Translations under genes and position numbers: made by a program
Notes under the pieces: generated by a model
What the model saw: only the letters and a program-made list of their open reading frames with translations
What the model was told of the DNA's origin: nothing
Database searches by the model: none
Shown here: piece after piece, positions 33,717 through 42,956 of the stretch
Position numbering within the stretch: position 1 is the stretch's first letter
How the letters are laid out: the number at the start of each line of letters is the position of its first letter
NCBI GenBank assembly: GCA_019912315.1
Contig: JAIOJA010000016.1
Location: forward strand, 124,001-188,000
Reading direction: 5' to 3'
Length of the DNA: 64,000 nucleotides
Origin: Planctomycetota bacterium
GTDB taxonomy: Bacteria; Planctomycetota; UBA8742; UBA2392

Positions 33717-36700
33717 GTGACCGAGCGCCGCTTTCAACTGTACACGCTGCTGCGAGCCTTCGAGAACGAAACCGTTCTCGGCGAGGCGCTGCACTTTCCC
33801 GAAGTTTCGCGCCTGGGGGCTAGCCCTGCCAAAGTCACCCGCGCCGTCGCCGCCAATGCCCGCGCCATTGCGGAGCGGCAGCCCCCGATCGAGCTGTTCC
33901 ATCGCACCGCGCCCTCTGAGCCCCACACCCGCGAATTCACCGTCAACCTGGACGCGCCACGCGGCGCGCCCCTGTGGAAGGGACAACTCCCGATTTGCTT
34001 CCGCGCCGCCGTCTGGGAGGTGCCGGGCGCCGGCTGGTCGTGCCGTGTCCCCGCGCTGGGGATCGAGCTGTTCACGGAAAGGCACGAAGATCTGGAGCCG
34101 CGCGCAAGTCAGGAAATCCTGCTGGCTCTGCACCGTGAGAACGCCTCCGCGGACCTGTGGATGCTGTCCCGCGTGCGCCGCGAGACCGGCCTTGTCATTC
34201 AGCCCGGCCGCCTCAGCGCGGATATCCGCACGCCGCGCGAGGAAGGCATGCAGGATTCCCGCAAGCCGGCGGAAGCGTCCGTGCTGGCGCAAGTCGCGCA
34301 GGACCTGACGGCCCAGCCCCCGCCCCGCGCCTTCGGATATGCGGAGCTCACCCGCCGTCTGGCAGAGGCCCTTTCCGAGCCCCGCCCCGAAAGCGTGCTG
34401 CTGGTCGGGCCCGGCGGCGTCGGCAAGACCGCCCTGTTTCTTGAGCTTGTGCGCCGGCGCGACGAGTTGAACTTCGCCAGCACGCCGTTCTGGGGCACCA
34501 GCGGCTCAAGGCTGGTGGCGGGCATGTCGGGCTTCGGCATGTGGCAGCAGCGCTGCGACAAACTGCGCCTCGAGGCCGCGCGCACCCGCGCGATTCTGCA
34601 CCTGGGCAACCTCGTTGAGCTGATGGAAGTGGGCAAGGGCATGATGATCCAGCAGGGCATCGCCGGGTTTCTGCGCCCGTTCATCGCGCGCGGAGAGCTG
34701 TTGTGCGTCGTCGAGTGCACGCCCGAGCAACTGCCGCTGATCGAGCGGCAGGACCCGCACCTGATGGGCGTGTTCCATGCGCTTCGAGTCCCGGAGCCCG
34801 AGCCCGAAGCCGCCCGCGTGATTCTGCGATCAGCGGCGGACGAGCTGTCCGAGGCGGCGGGACAGGAATGGATCACCCCGGGCGCGCTGGCGACACTGGA
34901 TCGCCTGCACAGGCGCTACGCCACGTACTCGGCCTATCCGGGTCGCCCGCTGCGGTTCCTGCGCAACCTGCCGGAAGCGGTGACCGACACCGGCGTCTAC
35001 GCGGCGTTCTCGCGCGAGACCGGCCTGCCGACCCTGATGCTTGACCCGTCCGTGCCGATGGTCGGGCCCGAGGTCCGCGCGTTCTTCACCGAACGTGTGA
35101 TCGGCCAGCCCGCCGCCGTGGAGCGCGTCAGCGACCTGCTGGCCACCATCAAGTCCGGGCTGGCGCGCCCGCGCAAGCCTCTGGCGAGCTTCCTGTTCGT
35201 CGGGCCCACGGGAGTAGGCAAGACGGAAACCGCCAAGGCCCTGGCGGAGTTTCTGTTCCATGACCGACGGCGCATCACGCGCTTTGACATGAGCGAACAC
35301 GCCGACCCGGCGGGGGTGCAGCGCCTGATTGGCGGGGCGTTCGGCGAAGACGGGCTGTTGACCGCGCGCGTGCGTGAGCAGCCCTTCGCCGTGCTGCTGT
35401 TCGACGAGTTCGAGAAGGCCCATCCGCTGTTCTTTGACCTGCTGTTGCAGATCCTCGGCGAAGCGCGCCTGACCGACGCGGGCGGGCGACTTGCCGATTT
35501 CAGCAACACCGTGATCATCATGACCAGCAACCTCGGGGCCGAAGGCTACATGCAGGGCGGCATCGGCTTTGGCGACAGGGACCCGGACGCCGAGCAGCAC
35601 TTTGGCAAGGCGCTGCGGGATTTCGCCCGCCCGGAGCTGCTGAACCGCATTGACCGAGTGGTGCCGTTTCTGCCGCTGAACGAACACTCCGTGCTGCAGA
35701 TCGTGAACCGGGAGATCGAACTGGTGGAGCGGCGCCCCGGCCTGCGCGACACGGGCACCCGCCTCGAAGTCACCGAGGCAGCCCGCAAGCGCATTGCCGA
35801 AAGGGCATATCAGCCGGCATTGGGCGCCCGCCCCCTGAAGCGCGAGATCGAGCGCGAGCTGCTGGTGCCGCTGGCGGAAGCGCTGAACACGCTGCCGACC
35901 GTGTACGCGCTGCACGCGGTCGCGGATGTCGTCGGCGGGGAACTGCGCGTTGAGGTCAACCCCCTGGCGGGCGAGGACGCGCGCCCCAGGGCGCGTGCGG
36001 GCGCCGACGCCTGGCTGTCGAAACTGGGTGAGGAAGCCACGAACCTGCGGCGCAAACTGCAGGTCGCCCTGGCGTCGGAGGCGCTGCTGCGCCTGCGCAG
36101 CGAGGGCTATCGCCTTGGGCGCTCGCTCGATATGGAACGCCGCAAGCGCCGCAAGCACCCCGACCGTGCGCCTTCATCACGCGCCGCCGAAGCCGGGCAC
36201 CGGCTGACCCTGACTCGCAGCGTGCTGCGCGCGTTCGAGTCGGCAAATGAGCGCGTCTGCGAGCTTGAGGATCGCCTCAGGCTCGGGGCGCTGGTGCGCT
36301 CGCGCCTGACCGAGCCGCCCGCCCGGCAGGAACTGGAGGACCGCCGCGGCGACTGGGCCGACGCCCTGCGCGACCTGATGCGCGTGAACGGCGGAGGCGG
36401 CGGCACCAACGACGCCACGCTTTACATTTACTCGCATCACAGCGAGCTGATGTTCCAGCTGGCCAGGGGCTACCGCGAATGGGCGCGCAAGCACGCGAAG
36501 TCCACCACCCTGTGCTGGGCAACCCGCGAGCTCGCGCCGGACGACCGCAGAGAGCTGCAGCGCCGGGCCGAGTTTGACTCCGCCTGCGTGGCGGCCCTGC
36601 GCCGCCTGCGAGATCTCGATGCGCGCGCCCCGGAATCCGCGACGGACGATCCGGAGCTGTTCCCGCCCATGGACGCCGGGCACTTTCTGGACGCCCCGCG

Positions 36701-37046
36701 CGAGGAACCGGGCGCGGTGGTCATGCGCGTTGAGGGCGCGGACATCGCGCTGATGCTGCGCCTTGAGGCGGGCAACCACCGGTTTCGTGTCAGCGGCGAT
36801 GCGGACCCCGTGGACGTGGACGTGCAGGTGCTTGCCGGCGACCTCTGGAACCTGGACCTGCCCGTACCGCGCGGAATGGCCGGTGGGCTGCCCCCGCGCC
36901 GCCACTACGACCTCGCGCAGCACCAGGCGAAGGACGAGCTGCTGGGGCAGGTCGTGGCCTGGACCGCAAACCACCTGGAGGGCGTGCTGACACGCTGCAT
37001 CGGCGCCGGATTCGAGCGGCATCTGGAAGGGCAGGTGGGGCTGTGA
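33717..37046 (+). CDS. ClpA-like double AAA+ ATPase with PCRF-like C terminus (1)
   Basis: This protein of about 1109 residues is organised like ClpA/ClpC. A small N-terminal domain is followed by a first AAA+ module (Walker A GPGGVGKT 231-238) and a second (Walker A GPTGVGKT 496-503, Walker B LFDEFEKAHP with D563 and E564, Arg finger in RPELLNRIDRV). In the first module the Walker B acidic pair is replaced by G297-N298 (LHLGNLVEL), so it may bind but hardly hydrolyse ATP. After the D2 small domain (about 760) come a coiled coil and a segment around N898-R1022. It reads like the PCRF part of release factors: LYIYSHHSELMFQLARGYRE, then E-A-G-N-H-R at 1017-1022. There is no GGQ loop. GTG 33717 is preferred; ATG 33681 is the alternative. 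The stop overlaps the next start in GTGA. Confidence 0.8.
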   Translation: MTERRFQLYTLLRAFENETVLGEALHFPEVSRLGASPAKVTRAVAANARAIAERQPPIELFHRTAPSEPHTREFTVNLDAPRGAPLWKGQLPICFRAAVWEVPGAGWSCRVPALGIELFTERHEDLEPRASQEILLALHRENASADLWMLSRVRRETGLVIQPGRLSADIRTPREEGMQDSRKPAEASVLAQVAQDLTAQPPPRAFGYAELTRRLAEALSEPRPESVLLVGPGGVGKTALFLELVRRRDELNFASTPFWGTSGSRLVAGMSGFGMWQQRCDKLRLEAARTRAILHLGNLVELMEVGKGMMIQQGIAGFLRPFIARGELLCVVECTPEQLPLIERQDPHLMGVFHALRVPEPEPEAARVILRSAADELSEAAGQEWITPGALATLDRLHRRYATYSAYPGRPLRFLRNLPEAVTDTGVYAAFSRETGLPTLMLDPSVPMVGPEVRAFFTERVIGQPAAVERVSDLLATIKSGLARPRKPLASFLFVGPTGVGKTETAKALAEFLFHDRRRITRFDMSEHADPAGVQRLIGGAFGEDGLLTARVREQPFAVLLFDEFEKAHPLFFDLLLQILGEARLTDAGGRLADFSNTVIIMTSNLGAEGYMQGGIGFGDRDPDAEQHFGKALRDFARPELLNRIDRVVPFLPLNEHSVLQIVNREIELVERRPGLRDTGTRLEVTEAARKRIAERAYQPALGARPLKREIERELLVPLAEALNTLPTVYALHAVADVVGGELRVEVNPLAGEDARPRARAGADAWLSKLGEEATNLRRKLQVALASEALLRLRSEGYRLGRSLDMERRKRRKHPDRAPSSRAAEAGHRLTLTRSVLRAFESANERVCELEDRLRLGALVRSRLTEPPARQELEDRRGDWADALRDLMRVNGGGGGTNDATLYIYSHHSELMFQLARGYREWARKHAKSTTLCWATRELAPDDRRELQRRAEFDSACVAALRRLRDLDARAPESATDDPELFPPMDAGHFLDAPREEPGAVVMRVEGADIALMLRLEAGNHRFRVSGDADPVDVDVQVLAGDLWNLDLPVPRGMAGGLPPRRHYDLAQHQAKDELLGQVVAWTANHLEGVLTRCIGAGFERHLEGQVGL

Positions 37047-40000
37047 AGCTGACCATCCCCCTGTACCAGGAGAAGTTCCGGCACGAAGGCGCCGACCAGT
37101 ACTTCGTTCGTCCCCTGTTTGTGGAAGGGGTGGAGGCCGTTCGCGACGAGCTGAAGCGCGCGACCGATTCCGTCCGCAACAGCCTTCGCGCGATGCTGCT
37201 GGCGCAATCCCGGCAGCCCCGTCACGATTTGCTGGGGCTGACGACGCAGTGCCCCGACATGCGCGAAGAGCACGTGAAGCTGCGCATCCGGCTGAAGCGC
37301 CGCAGCATCGAAGCGACGTATCTGTTCGCGGTCTTTGAGCAGGCGGGAAGCCGCGTGGCGTTCACGCCGCGCCTGCCCCACCTGATGTTCGAGCTTGCCC
37401 GCGGCGAAGAACTTGCCGCCCGCGCCGAGGAAGTGCTGACGGCGCATTACCGCAAGCTGGAAAAAGAGCTCGACACCGTGGAGCCGGCGCAGGACGCCGT
37501 GCGCGGCAGCGCCTGGATCAGCCAGCTTGATCTGAGCATCGAGTTTGAGGCGCTTCATGTGCAGCCGCGCGGACAGGACCGCGCGGAGATCGGCGGGTTT
37601 GCGCAGATGGATGGCGCCGATGAACTGCACAAGGTCGGGCGCCTGGTGGACGCCCTGTACCCGGACGACCTGGATCGCGCCGTGCGCCGCGAGGCGCTGG
37701 TAAGTGAGCTCTCGGCACTGTTGAGCGACGCCGACAGGCGGCCGGTGCTGCTGCTGGGACGATCCGGCGTCGGCAAGACGGCGCTGGTGCATGAAGTTGT
37801 GCGGCGGGGCCTTGAGGCGAAAGCCAGCGGCGGCAGGCGGCGCGGACAGGTGTGGCTGATTTCGCCGCAGCGGCTGATTTCGGGGATGAGCTTCGTCGGG
37901 CAATGGGAAAACCGCGTCCACGCCATCCTGGGCGAATGTCGCCGGCGCGACCACGTGCTGTACTTCGACGACATTCTGGGGCTGTTTCGCGCCGGCATCT
38001 CGGCAAGCAGCCGCGTCAGCGCCGCGCAGGTGCTGAAGCCGCACATCGAAAAGCACGAAACCCGCCTGCTGGTGGAAATGTCGCCGGAGCAGTTGCAGGT
38101 ACTTAAAGAGCTCGACCGCGGGTTCGCGGACATGTTCCACGTCGTGCCGGTCGATGAGCCCGACGAGCAGGAAACCCTGCGCATCCTGATTCACAGCCAG
38201 CGCGAACTGGAAGCACGCTTTCACTGCCGGTTCGGGCACGACGTGCTGCCGACGGCACTGGACCTGACGCGGCGCTACCAGCGGGAGATCGCCATGCCGG
38301 GCAAGGTGGCGGGCTTCCTGGCGCAGCTTGCGAACAAGCATCGTGACGCCGGCATCACGCGCCTGCATGTGCTGTACGAGTTCGAGGCCCGCAGCGGGCT
38401 GCGCGTCAGCTTCCTCGATGAAAACGCACGCATGTTCCGCGAGCAGGTTGATCGCGACCTTCGAGCCACCATCGTCGGGCAGGATGCCGCTGTCCGGGCC
38501 ATGGTTGACGTCGTCACGGTCGCGAAGTCGCGCCTGAACGACCCCGGGCGCCCGCTGGGCTCGCTGCTGTTTCTCGGGCCGACCGGCGTGGGAAAAACCG
38601 AAAGCGCCAAGGCCCTGGCCGGGCTTCTGTTCGGCGACCCCGCGGCACTGCTGCGCTTCGACATGAACGAGTTTGTTGACGCGTCAAGTGTGGCGCGCCT
38701 GGCAGGCACCATGAGCGAGCCCGAAGGCCTGCTGACCGGCGCCGTGCGGCGCCGCCCCTTTGCCGTCATTCTGCTGGACGAAATCGAGAAGGCGCACCCG
38801 GGCGCGTTCGACGTGCTGCTTCAGGTGCTGGGCGAGGCACGCCTGACCGATGCCCTCGGACGCACCACCGACTTCAGCAACTGCGTGATCATCATGACCA
38901 GCAACCTCGGCGTGCGCGAAGCCGACGGCGGCCTCGGCGTCGCGGGGCACGAATCGCGCGGGGATGACGCGTACTCGCAGGCCGCGCGCCGGTTTTTTCG
39001 CCCGGAGTTCTTCAACCGCATCGACCGCATCGTGCCGTTCCAGCGCCTGACGCGCGACGAAGTGGAAACCATCGCGCAGCACCAGCTTCAGGAGGTGTTC
39101 GCGCGCGAGGGGCTGTCGCGGCGGCGCTGCGTGCTGCAGGTGGACGCGCCGGCCATGGAGCGCGTGGTGGACAAGGGCTATCACCCGCGCCTTGGCGCCC
39201 GCGCCATCAAGCGCGAAATCGAACGCCAACTCACGCGCCCCCTGTCGGCCCGTCTGGCGGAACTCAACCCGGAGGTGCCGACGATTGTTCGCCTGATGGC
39301 GCGCGGCGATGATGTCACGGTCGGGCTGACACCCCTGGAAGCCGAGTCGCCCTCACCCCGCGCGGGCGTGCGCGTGCCGCTGGACAACGTGGACGCCGTG
39401 GTTTCGCGCATGGACAACGTGCTGAACCAGGCCGAAAGTCTGCTGGCCGGCCTGGCGCCCGAGGGCGCGATTCCCGGCAGCTCCGTAACCCCCGCCTTGC
39501 GCCGCTACTTCGCCCTGCGCGAGCAGGTGGGCTATCTCGACAACGCCGTCGAGCGATTCCTGGACTGGCGCGAAGCCCAGGCCGACCGCCCCGCCCCACC
39601 CGAAGCCGGCGCCAGCACAATCAGCGAGAATCGGCCGCGACGCAGCCCCCTGGCGGAGGCGCTTCCCGCCCCGCCCGACGCGTGGCTTGCATTGCGCACT
39701 CCCAACGAGTTGCGAGGGTTTCTGAGCGCTCGCGCTGAAGACACGGGCGAAAGTCAGCTTACCGGTCGCCTGCGCCGCCTGCTCGCCGCCACGGCGCTGC
39801 TGAACCTCATGCTTGAGCGCCCGGCGCGCGAGGACGAGCGCGTACTGCTGGTTCTGCGCACGGTGAACGGACGCCACTCCCCGGCCCCCGGCTGGCTGGC
39901 CGGATCCTTCAGCGCGCTGTTGCGCCATCGGGTTGACCTCGGGGTCGACCGCCTTGAAAGCAGCCGGCCCGGCGAAGTGGCGCTGGTCGTGTCGGGCTAT

Positions 40001-40348
40001 CTGGGTGAGGCACTGTGCGGCGCTATGGCCGGGCTGTACCTGTGGTGCTGGGAAGGCGGCTTTCAGCCCGTGCAGGTGATCGCCAGGACCATCGAGCCCG
40101 GCGACGACCCGGGCGCCCGCCTTGCGGACTTGAACACACGGCAGCGCGAATGGGCCGAGGGTGTGGCCCGCGGCGACGCGTCACCGGACGACGACCCCCT
40201 TCCGTGCGGACGCGTCATCCAGGTTCACTACAACTCGGCACAGGCCCTTGACCTGCGCTGCGGACAGGTGTCCCGGGAACACCCATCCCTGAGCCTGCTG
40301 TGGACATGGCTGATGCTCTCCTTCGACGTTCCGGAGGGCGAAGCATGA
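37043..40348 (+). CDS. ClpA-like double AAA+ ATPase with PCRF-like C terminus (2)
   Basis: This 1101-residue paralogue of the preceding protein starts at GTG 37043, overlapping the previous stop. Its N-terminal domain is about 200 residues. AAA+ module 1 has Walker A GRSGVGKT 239-246 and a Walker B ending D309-D310 (VLYFDDILGLF), so the usual glutamate is Asp. Module 2 has Walker A GPTGVGKT 512-519, Walker B LLDEIEKAHP with D579 and E580, and RPEFFNRIDRI. The C-terminal 250 residues resemble the PCRF region (GYLGEALCGAMAGLYLWCW, about 980-1013, then VIQVHYNSAQALDLRCG, about 1058-1074), but the EAGxHR motif is degraded. No Clp peptidase-binding IGF/IGL loop was identified. It probably forms mixed rings or acts in a relay with its two neighbours; this is inference from coupling. 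Confidence 0.8.
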   Translation: MKLTIPLYQEKFRHEGADQYFVRPLFVEGVEAVRDELKRATDSVRNSLRAMLLAQSRQPRHDLLGLTTQCPDMREEHVKLRIRLKRRSIEATYLFAVFEQAGSRVAFTPRLPHLMFELARGEELAARAEEVLTAHYRKLEKELDTVEPAQDAVRGSAWISQLDLSIEFEALHVQPRGQDRAEIGGFAQMDGADELHKVGRLVDALYPDDLDRAVRREALVSELSALLSDADRRPVLLLGRSGVGKTALVHEVVRRGLEAKASGGRRRGQVWLISPQRLISGMSFVGQWENRVHAILGECRRRDHVLYFDDILGLFRAGISASSRVSAAQVLKPHIEKHETRLLVEMSPEQLQVLKELDRGFADMFHVVPVDEPDEQETLRILIHSQRELEARFHCRFGHDVLPTALDLTRRYQREIAMPGKVAGFLAQLANKHRDAGITRLHVLYEFEARSGLRVSFLDENARMFREQVDRDLRATIVGQDAAVRAMVDVVTVAKSRLNDPGRPLGSLLFLGPTGVGKTESAKALAGLLFGDPAALLRFDMNEFVDASSVARLAGTMSEPEGLLTGAVRRRPFAVILLDEIEKAHPGAFDVLLQVLGEARLTDALGRTTDFSNCVIIMTSNLGVREADGGLGVAGHESRGDDAYSQAARRFFRPEFFNRIDRIVPFQRLTRDEVETIAQHQLQEVFAREGLSRRRCVLQVDAPAMERVVDKGYHPRLGARAIKREIERQLTRPLSARLAELNPEVPTIVRLMARGDDVTVGLTPLEAESPSPRAGVRVPLDNVDAVVSRMDNVLNQAESLLAGLAPEGAIPGSSVTPALRRYFALREQVGYLDNAVERFLDWREAQADRPAPPEAGASTISENRPRRSPLAEALPAPPDAWLALRTPNELRGFLSARAEDTGESQLTGRLRRLLAATALLNLMLERPAREDERVLLVLRTVNGRHSPAPGWLAGSFSALLRHRVDLGVDRLESSRPGEVALVVSGYLGEALCGAMAGLYLWCWEGGFQPVQVIARTIEPGDDPGARLADLNTRQREWAEGVARGDASPDDDPLPCGRVIQVHYNSAQALDLRCGQVSREHPSLSLLWTWLMLSFDVPEGEA

Positions 40349-42573
40349 GCGTAACTCGCGTACCGGTATTGATCTGGCGCGACCACGCGGGCCTGTTCAC
40401 GGGCGCGCTCGTGGAACAGCCGGAGGCGGCCGCGGTCGGCACGTCGCCGCGGGAGGTGCTGTCGCAACTGAAACAGTACCTGACCTGGCTTCAGCGCAAC
40501 CAGCCCTGGATGCTGCCCGAGGGCGAAATGGAAAAACCGGCCCTGACGCGAGTGCAGGTCGAGGTACGCCCCGAGTACGTGGTCGGGCGGCGCCACCCGT
40601 CAAGCCCGCTCAAGCTGACCGTTCCGTGCGTTCACGGCGAGATGTCATCTGCCCTGCGCGTTTGTTCCATCCCGCCCATGGGGCTTTGGTTCTCGTTTCA
40701 TGAAGCCGCAGAACTTCTGGAACTCGCGGCGCACTACGTGCGCGACGCCGTCCGGGGCGCGTCGCCGGCCCGCGTAGCGCGCTATCTGAACGCGGCGGAA
40801 TACACCCTCGACGAGCTGGTGGTCACGACGCCGCGCGAGCGCAAGCCCCGCACAGAGCGCACGTATGAGGCACTGGAAGGCATCGCCGAGCCGCTGGGCG
40901 AGCGCGCCGTGCGCCGACAGTTTTCGCGCGCATGGGAGCGCGACAGGGAAGTCGCCGAGTTGATCGAGCGCGTGAAGCGTGACCGCGCCAACGTACTGCT
41001 GGTGGGCGCGCCGGGCGTCGGCAAGACGTCCGTTCTCGTCAGTGCGGCCCGCGAAGTGGAACGGCAGATCGCGGGCGACGAGGAACGCCGGCGGTTCTGG
41101 CTGACAAACGGCTCGCGCCTGATCGCCGGCACGCCATACCTGGGCCAGTGGGAAGAGCGCCTCGAAAACGTGATCGTCGAATTGCAGGGCTTTCACGGCG
41201 TGCTGTGCGTCGAGAACCTGCTTGAGCTTGTGCGCCTCGGCGGGCACGACGCCGCCGACAGCGTAGGCGCCTTCGTCGCGCCGTACATGAGCCACCGCGA
41301 GCTGCAGGTCATCGCCGAAGCCACGCCCGAGGAACTGGATGCCTGCCGCCGCCTGCTTCCCGGGCTGGTGGACGCGTTTCAGGTCATGCACGTCAAGCCC
41401 TTCGACGCGACGGGCGCCACGCGTGTGCTTGACCGCATCGCCCAGGCCGGCGCGCGCGACCTTCGCGTCGAGACCGGCAACGACCTCGTGCACGGCGTGT
41501 ATCGCCTGTTCCGCCGCTTCCGCCCCTACGACGCGTTTCCGGGCAAGGCCGCCGGCTTCCTGACCGAGTTGATCCAGCGCGCCGCGGCAACGGAGACTGC
41601 CCTTGACACGTCCACGGCCACCGCGCGATTCGTCGAGCAGACGGGGCTTCCACAGCACCTCGTGCGCGACGACGTGCCCCTGGGCGAAAGCGAGGTGCTT
41701 GCCTACCTGTCCTCGCGCGTCATCGGTCAGCACGCCGCCTGCCGCACCGCCGCCGGAGTGGTCACCACGTTCAAGGCCGGGCTGAACGACCCCGCCCGCC
41801 CGGTGGGCGTGCTGCTTTTCAGCGGCCCGACCGGCGTCGGCAAAACCGAGCTTGCCCGGGCCCTGGCGGACTACCTGTTCGGGCACGGACAAAGCGGAGA
41901 CCGTCTGGTGCGCCTGGACATGAGCGAGTACGCGGGCTACGGCGCCAGCGAACGCCTGGTATCGGACGCCAGGGGTGATGCTGCCGAATTCGTGAAACGC
42001 GTGCGCGCCCAGCCCTTTTGCGTGGTGCTGCTGGATGAGATTGAGAAGGCCTCGCCGGACGTGTTCGACATGCTGCTTGGCGTGTTCGACGAGGGGCGCC
42101 TTACGGACCGCTTCGGGCGGGTGACGACGTTCCAGAGCAGCGTCATTGTCATGACCAGCAACCTCGGCGCCGGGCGTAACGGCGGGATGGGCTTCGGCGC
42201 CCAGCCCGGTGCGGACTACGACGCCGAAGTCATGCGCTTCTTCCGCCCGGAGTTCTACAACCGCCTCGACGGCGTCGTGGCATTCGAGCCCCTGAGCGAA
42301 GAAATCATTCACAGGATCGCCGCCAGAGAACTGGGCGAGCTGGCAAAGCGCGAAGGCCTGGCAAGGTCCGGCATCACACTGGCCTGGGACGACAGCGTCG
42401 TCGCCCTTGTTGCCCAGGCCGGCTTTGACCGTCGCTACGGGGCGCGCCCGTTGCAGCGGGCCATCGAGGAGCGCGTGGTAACGCCGATTGCGCGGCATCT
42501 GGCGGCAAACCCGGACCTGCGCGATATCACGTTGCACTTGCACGTGGACGACGCGGGCAAGATTGCGTTTTGA
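40345..42573 (+). CDS. ClpA-like double AAA+ ATPase (3), short form
   Basis: This 742-residue third paralogue starts at ATG 40345 (ATGA overlap, GGAGGG upstream). It lacks the C-terminal PCRF-like region. The first 45 residues (VPVLIWRDHAGLFTGALVEQ, then GTSPREVLSQLKQYL) resemble a HicB-type alpha/beta fold. Module 1 has Walker A GAPGVGKT 221-228 with Walker B replaced by E290-N291 (VLCVENLLEL). Module 2 has Walker A GPTGVGKT 494-501, Walker B LLDEIEKASP with D564 and E565, and RPEFYNRLDGV. The protein ends soon after the D2 small domain (YGARPLQRAIEERV). All three proteins keep an active second module and a crippled first one, which suggests one machine built from specialised subunits. Confidence 0.82.
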   Translation: MSVTRVPVLIWRDHAGLFTGALVEQPEAAAVGTSPREVLSQLKQYLTWLQRNQPWMLPEGEMEKPALTRVQVEVRPEYVVGRRHPSSPLKLTVPCVHGEMSSALRVCSIPPMGLWFSFHEAAELLELAAHYVRDAVRGASPARVARYLNAAEYTLDELVVTTPRERKPRTERTYEALEGIAEPLGERAVRRQFSRAWERDREVAELIERVKRDRANVLLVGAPGVGKTSVLVSAAREVERQIAGDEERRRFWLTNGSRLIAGTPYLGQWEERLENVIVELQGFHGVLCVENLLELVRLGGHDAADSVGAFVAPYMSHRELQVIAEATPEELDACRRLLPGLVDAFQVMHVKPFDATGATRVLDRIAQAGARDLRVETGNDLVHGVYRLFRRFRPYDAFPGKAAGFLTELIQRAAATETALDTSTATARFVEQTGLPQHLVRDDVPLGESEVLAYLSSRVIGQHAACRTAAGVVTTFKAGLNDPARPVGVLLFSGPTGVGKTELARALADYLFGHGQSGDRLVRLDMSEYAGYGASERLVSDARGDAAEFVKRVRAQPFCVVLLDEIEKASPDVFDMLLGVFDEGRLTDRFGRVTTFQSSVIVMTSNLGAGRNGGMGFGAQPGADYDAEVMRFFRPEFYNRLDGVVAFEPLSEEIIHRIAARELGELAKREGLARSGITLAWDDSVVALVAQAGFDRRYGARPLQRAIEERVVTPIARHLAANPDLRDITLHLHVDDAGKIAF

Positions 42574-42956
42574 GCGCGACGCGTAAGCTAGCGGCCTGTT
42601 GCTGGTGATCGGTGTTTGACGGTCAATGGTCGATCGTTGATGGTCGACGGTTGATTGTCAAAGGTCAAAGGCCGATGATCGCATATTGACGTGTCAACAC
42701 ACGCCAAGCCCGCAGCGCGGGCGCAATAACGCAGCCCGGTGCGTAAGCGCCGGGACTGACGCGCCAACAACACATGGAGCCCCGGCAGGGGCGACATAGG
42801 CCGCTCGCGATTTGCCTCTCGCAATGGTCGCCAAGTTCGCAAAAGTCCGGCAAGGCCGATGATCGTCGAAGGTCGGTTTGGAGTGAAAGGCCTGCAGTTA
42901 CTCCCGCCTCCCGACTTCTGTCGCTCCGTCTCCCCCAACTCGAGTCCCGGGCCGCT
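42574..42956. other. Repeat-rich intergenic region
   Basis: No coding frame is supported. It holds the heptamer array (42614-42676), then GC-rich hairpins: CCCGGTGC/GCGCCGGG (42734-42753) and GCCCC/GGGGC around 42779-42792 followed by GACATAGG. This wording, GTAAGC within a GC hairpin and then AGCCCC...GGGGCGACA, resembles a dispersed intergenic repeat. Terminators for the Clp-like operon and the convergent methyltransferase may be among these stems. Confidence 0.5.
42614..42676 (+). repeat. Degenerate heptamer array (9 units, GGTYRAN)
   Basis: Nine 7-bp units in exact register (gtttgac, ggtcaat, ggtcgat, cgttgat, ggtcgac, ggttgat, tgtcaaa, ggtcaaa, ggccgat) follow the Clp-like operon. Units vary but keep the period. 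Confidence 0.75.

Noticed and set aside
40645-42543. 632-codon minus-strand frame opposite the third Clp-like gene
   Set aside because: AAA+ motifs on the plus strand are complete; no signal for a second gene.
33717-42573. Assignment as clpA/clpB/clpC or ClpV
   Set aside because: First-module Walker B residues, N domains and C-terminal regions differ, and no peptidase or secretion genes are near.
42588-42938. Coding frame in the intergenic region after the Clp-like operon
   Set aside because: It consists of repeat and hairpin sequence and has no domain or start signal.
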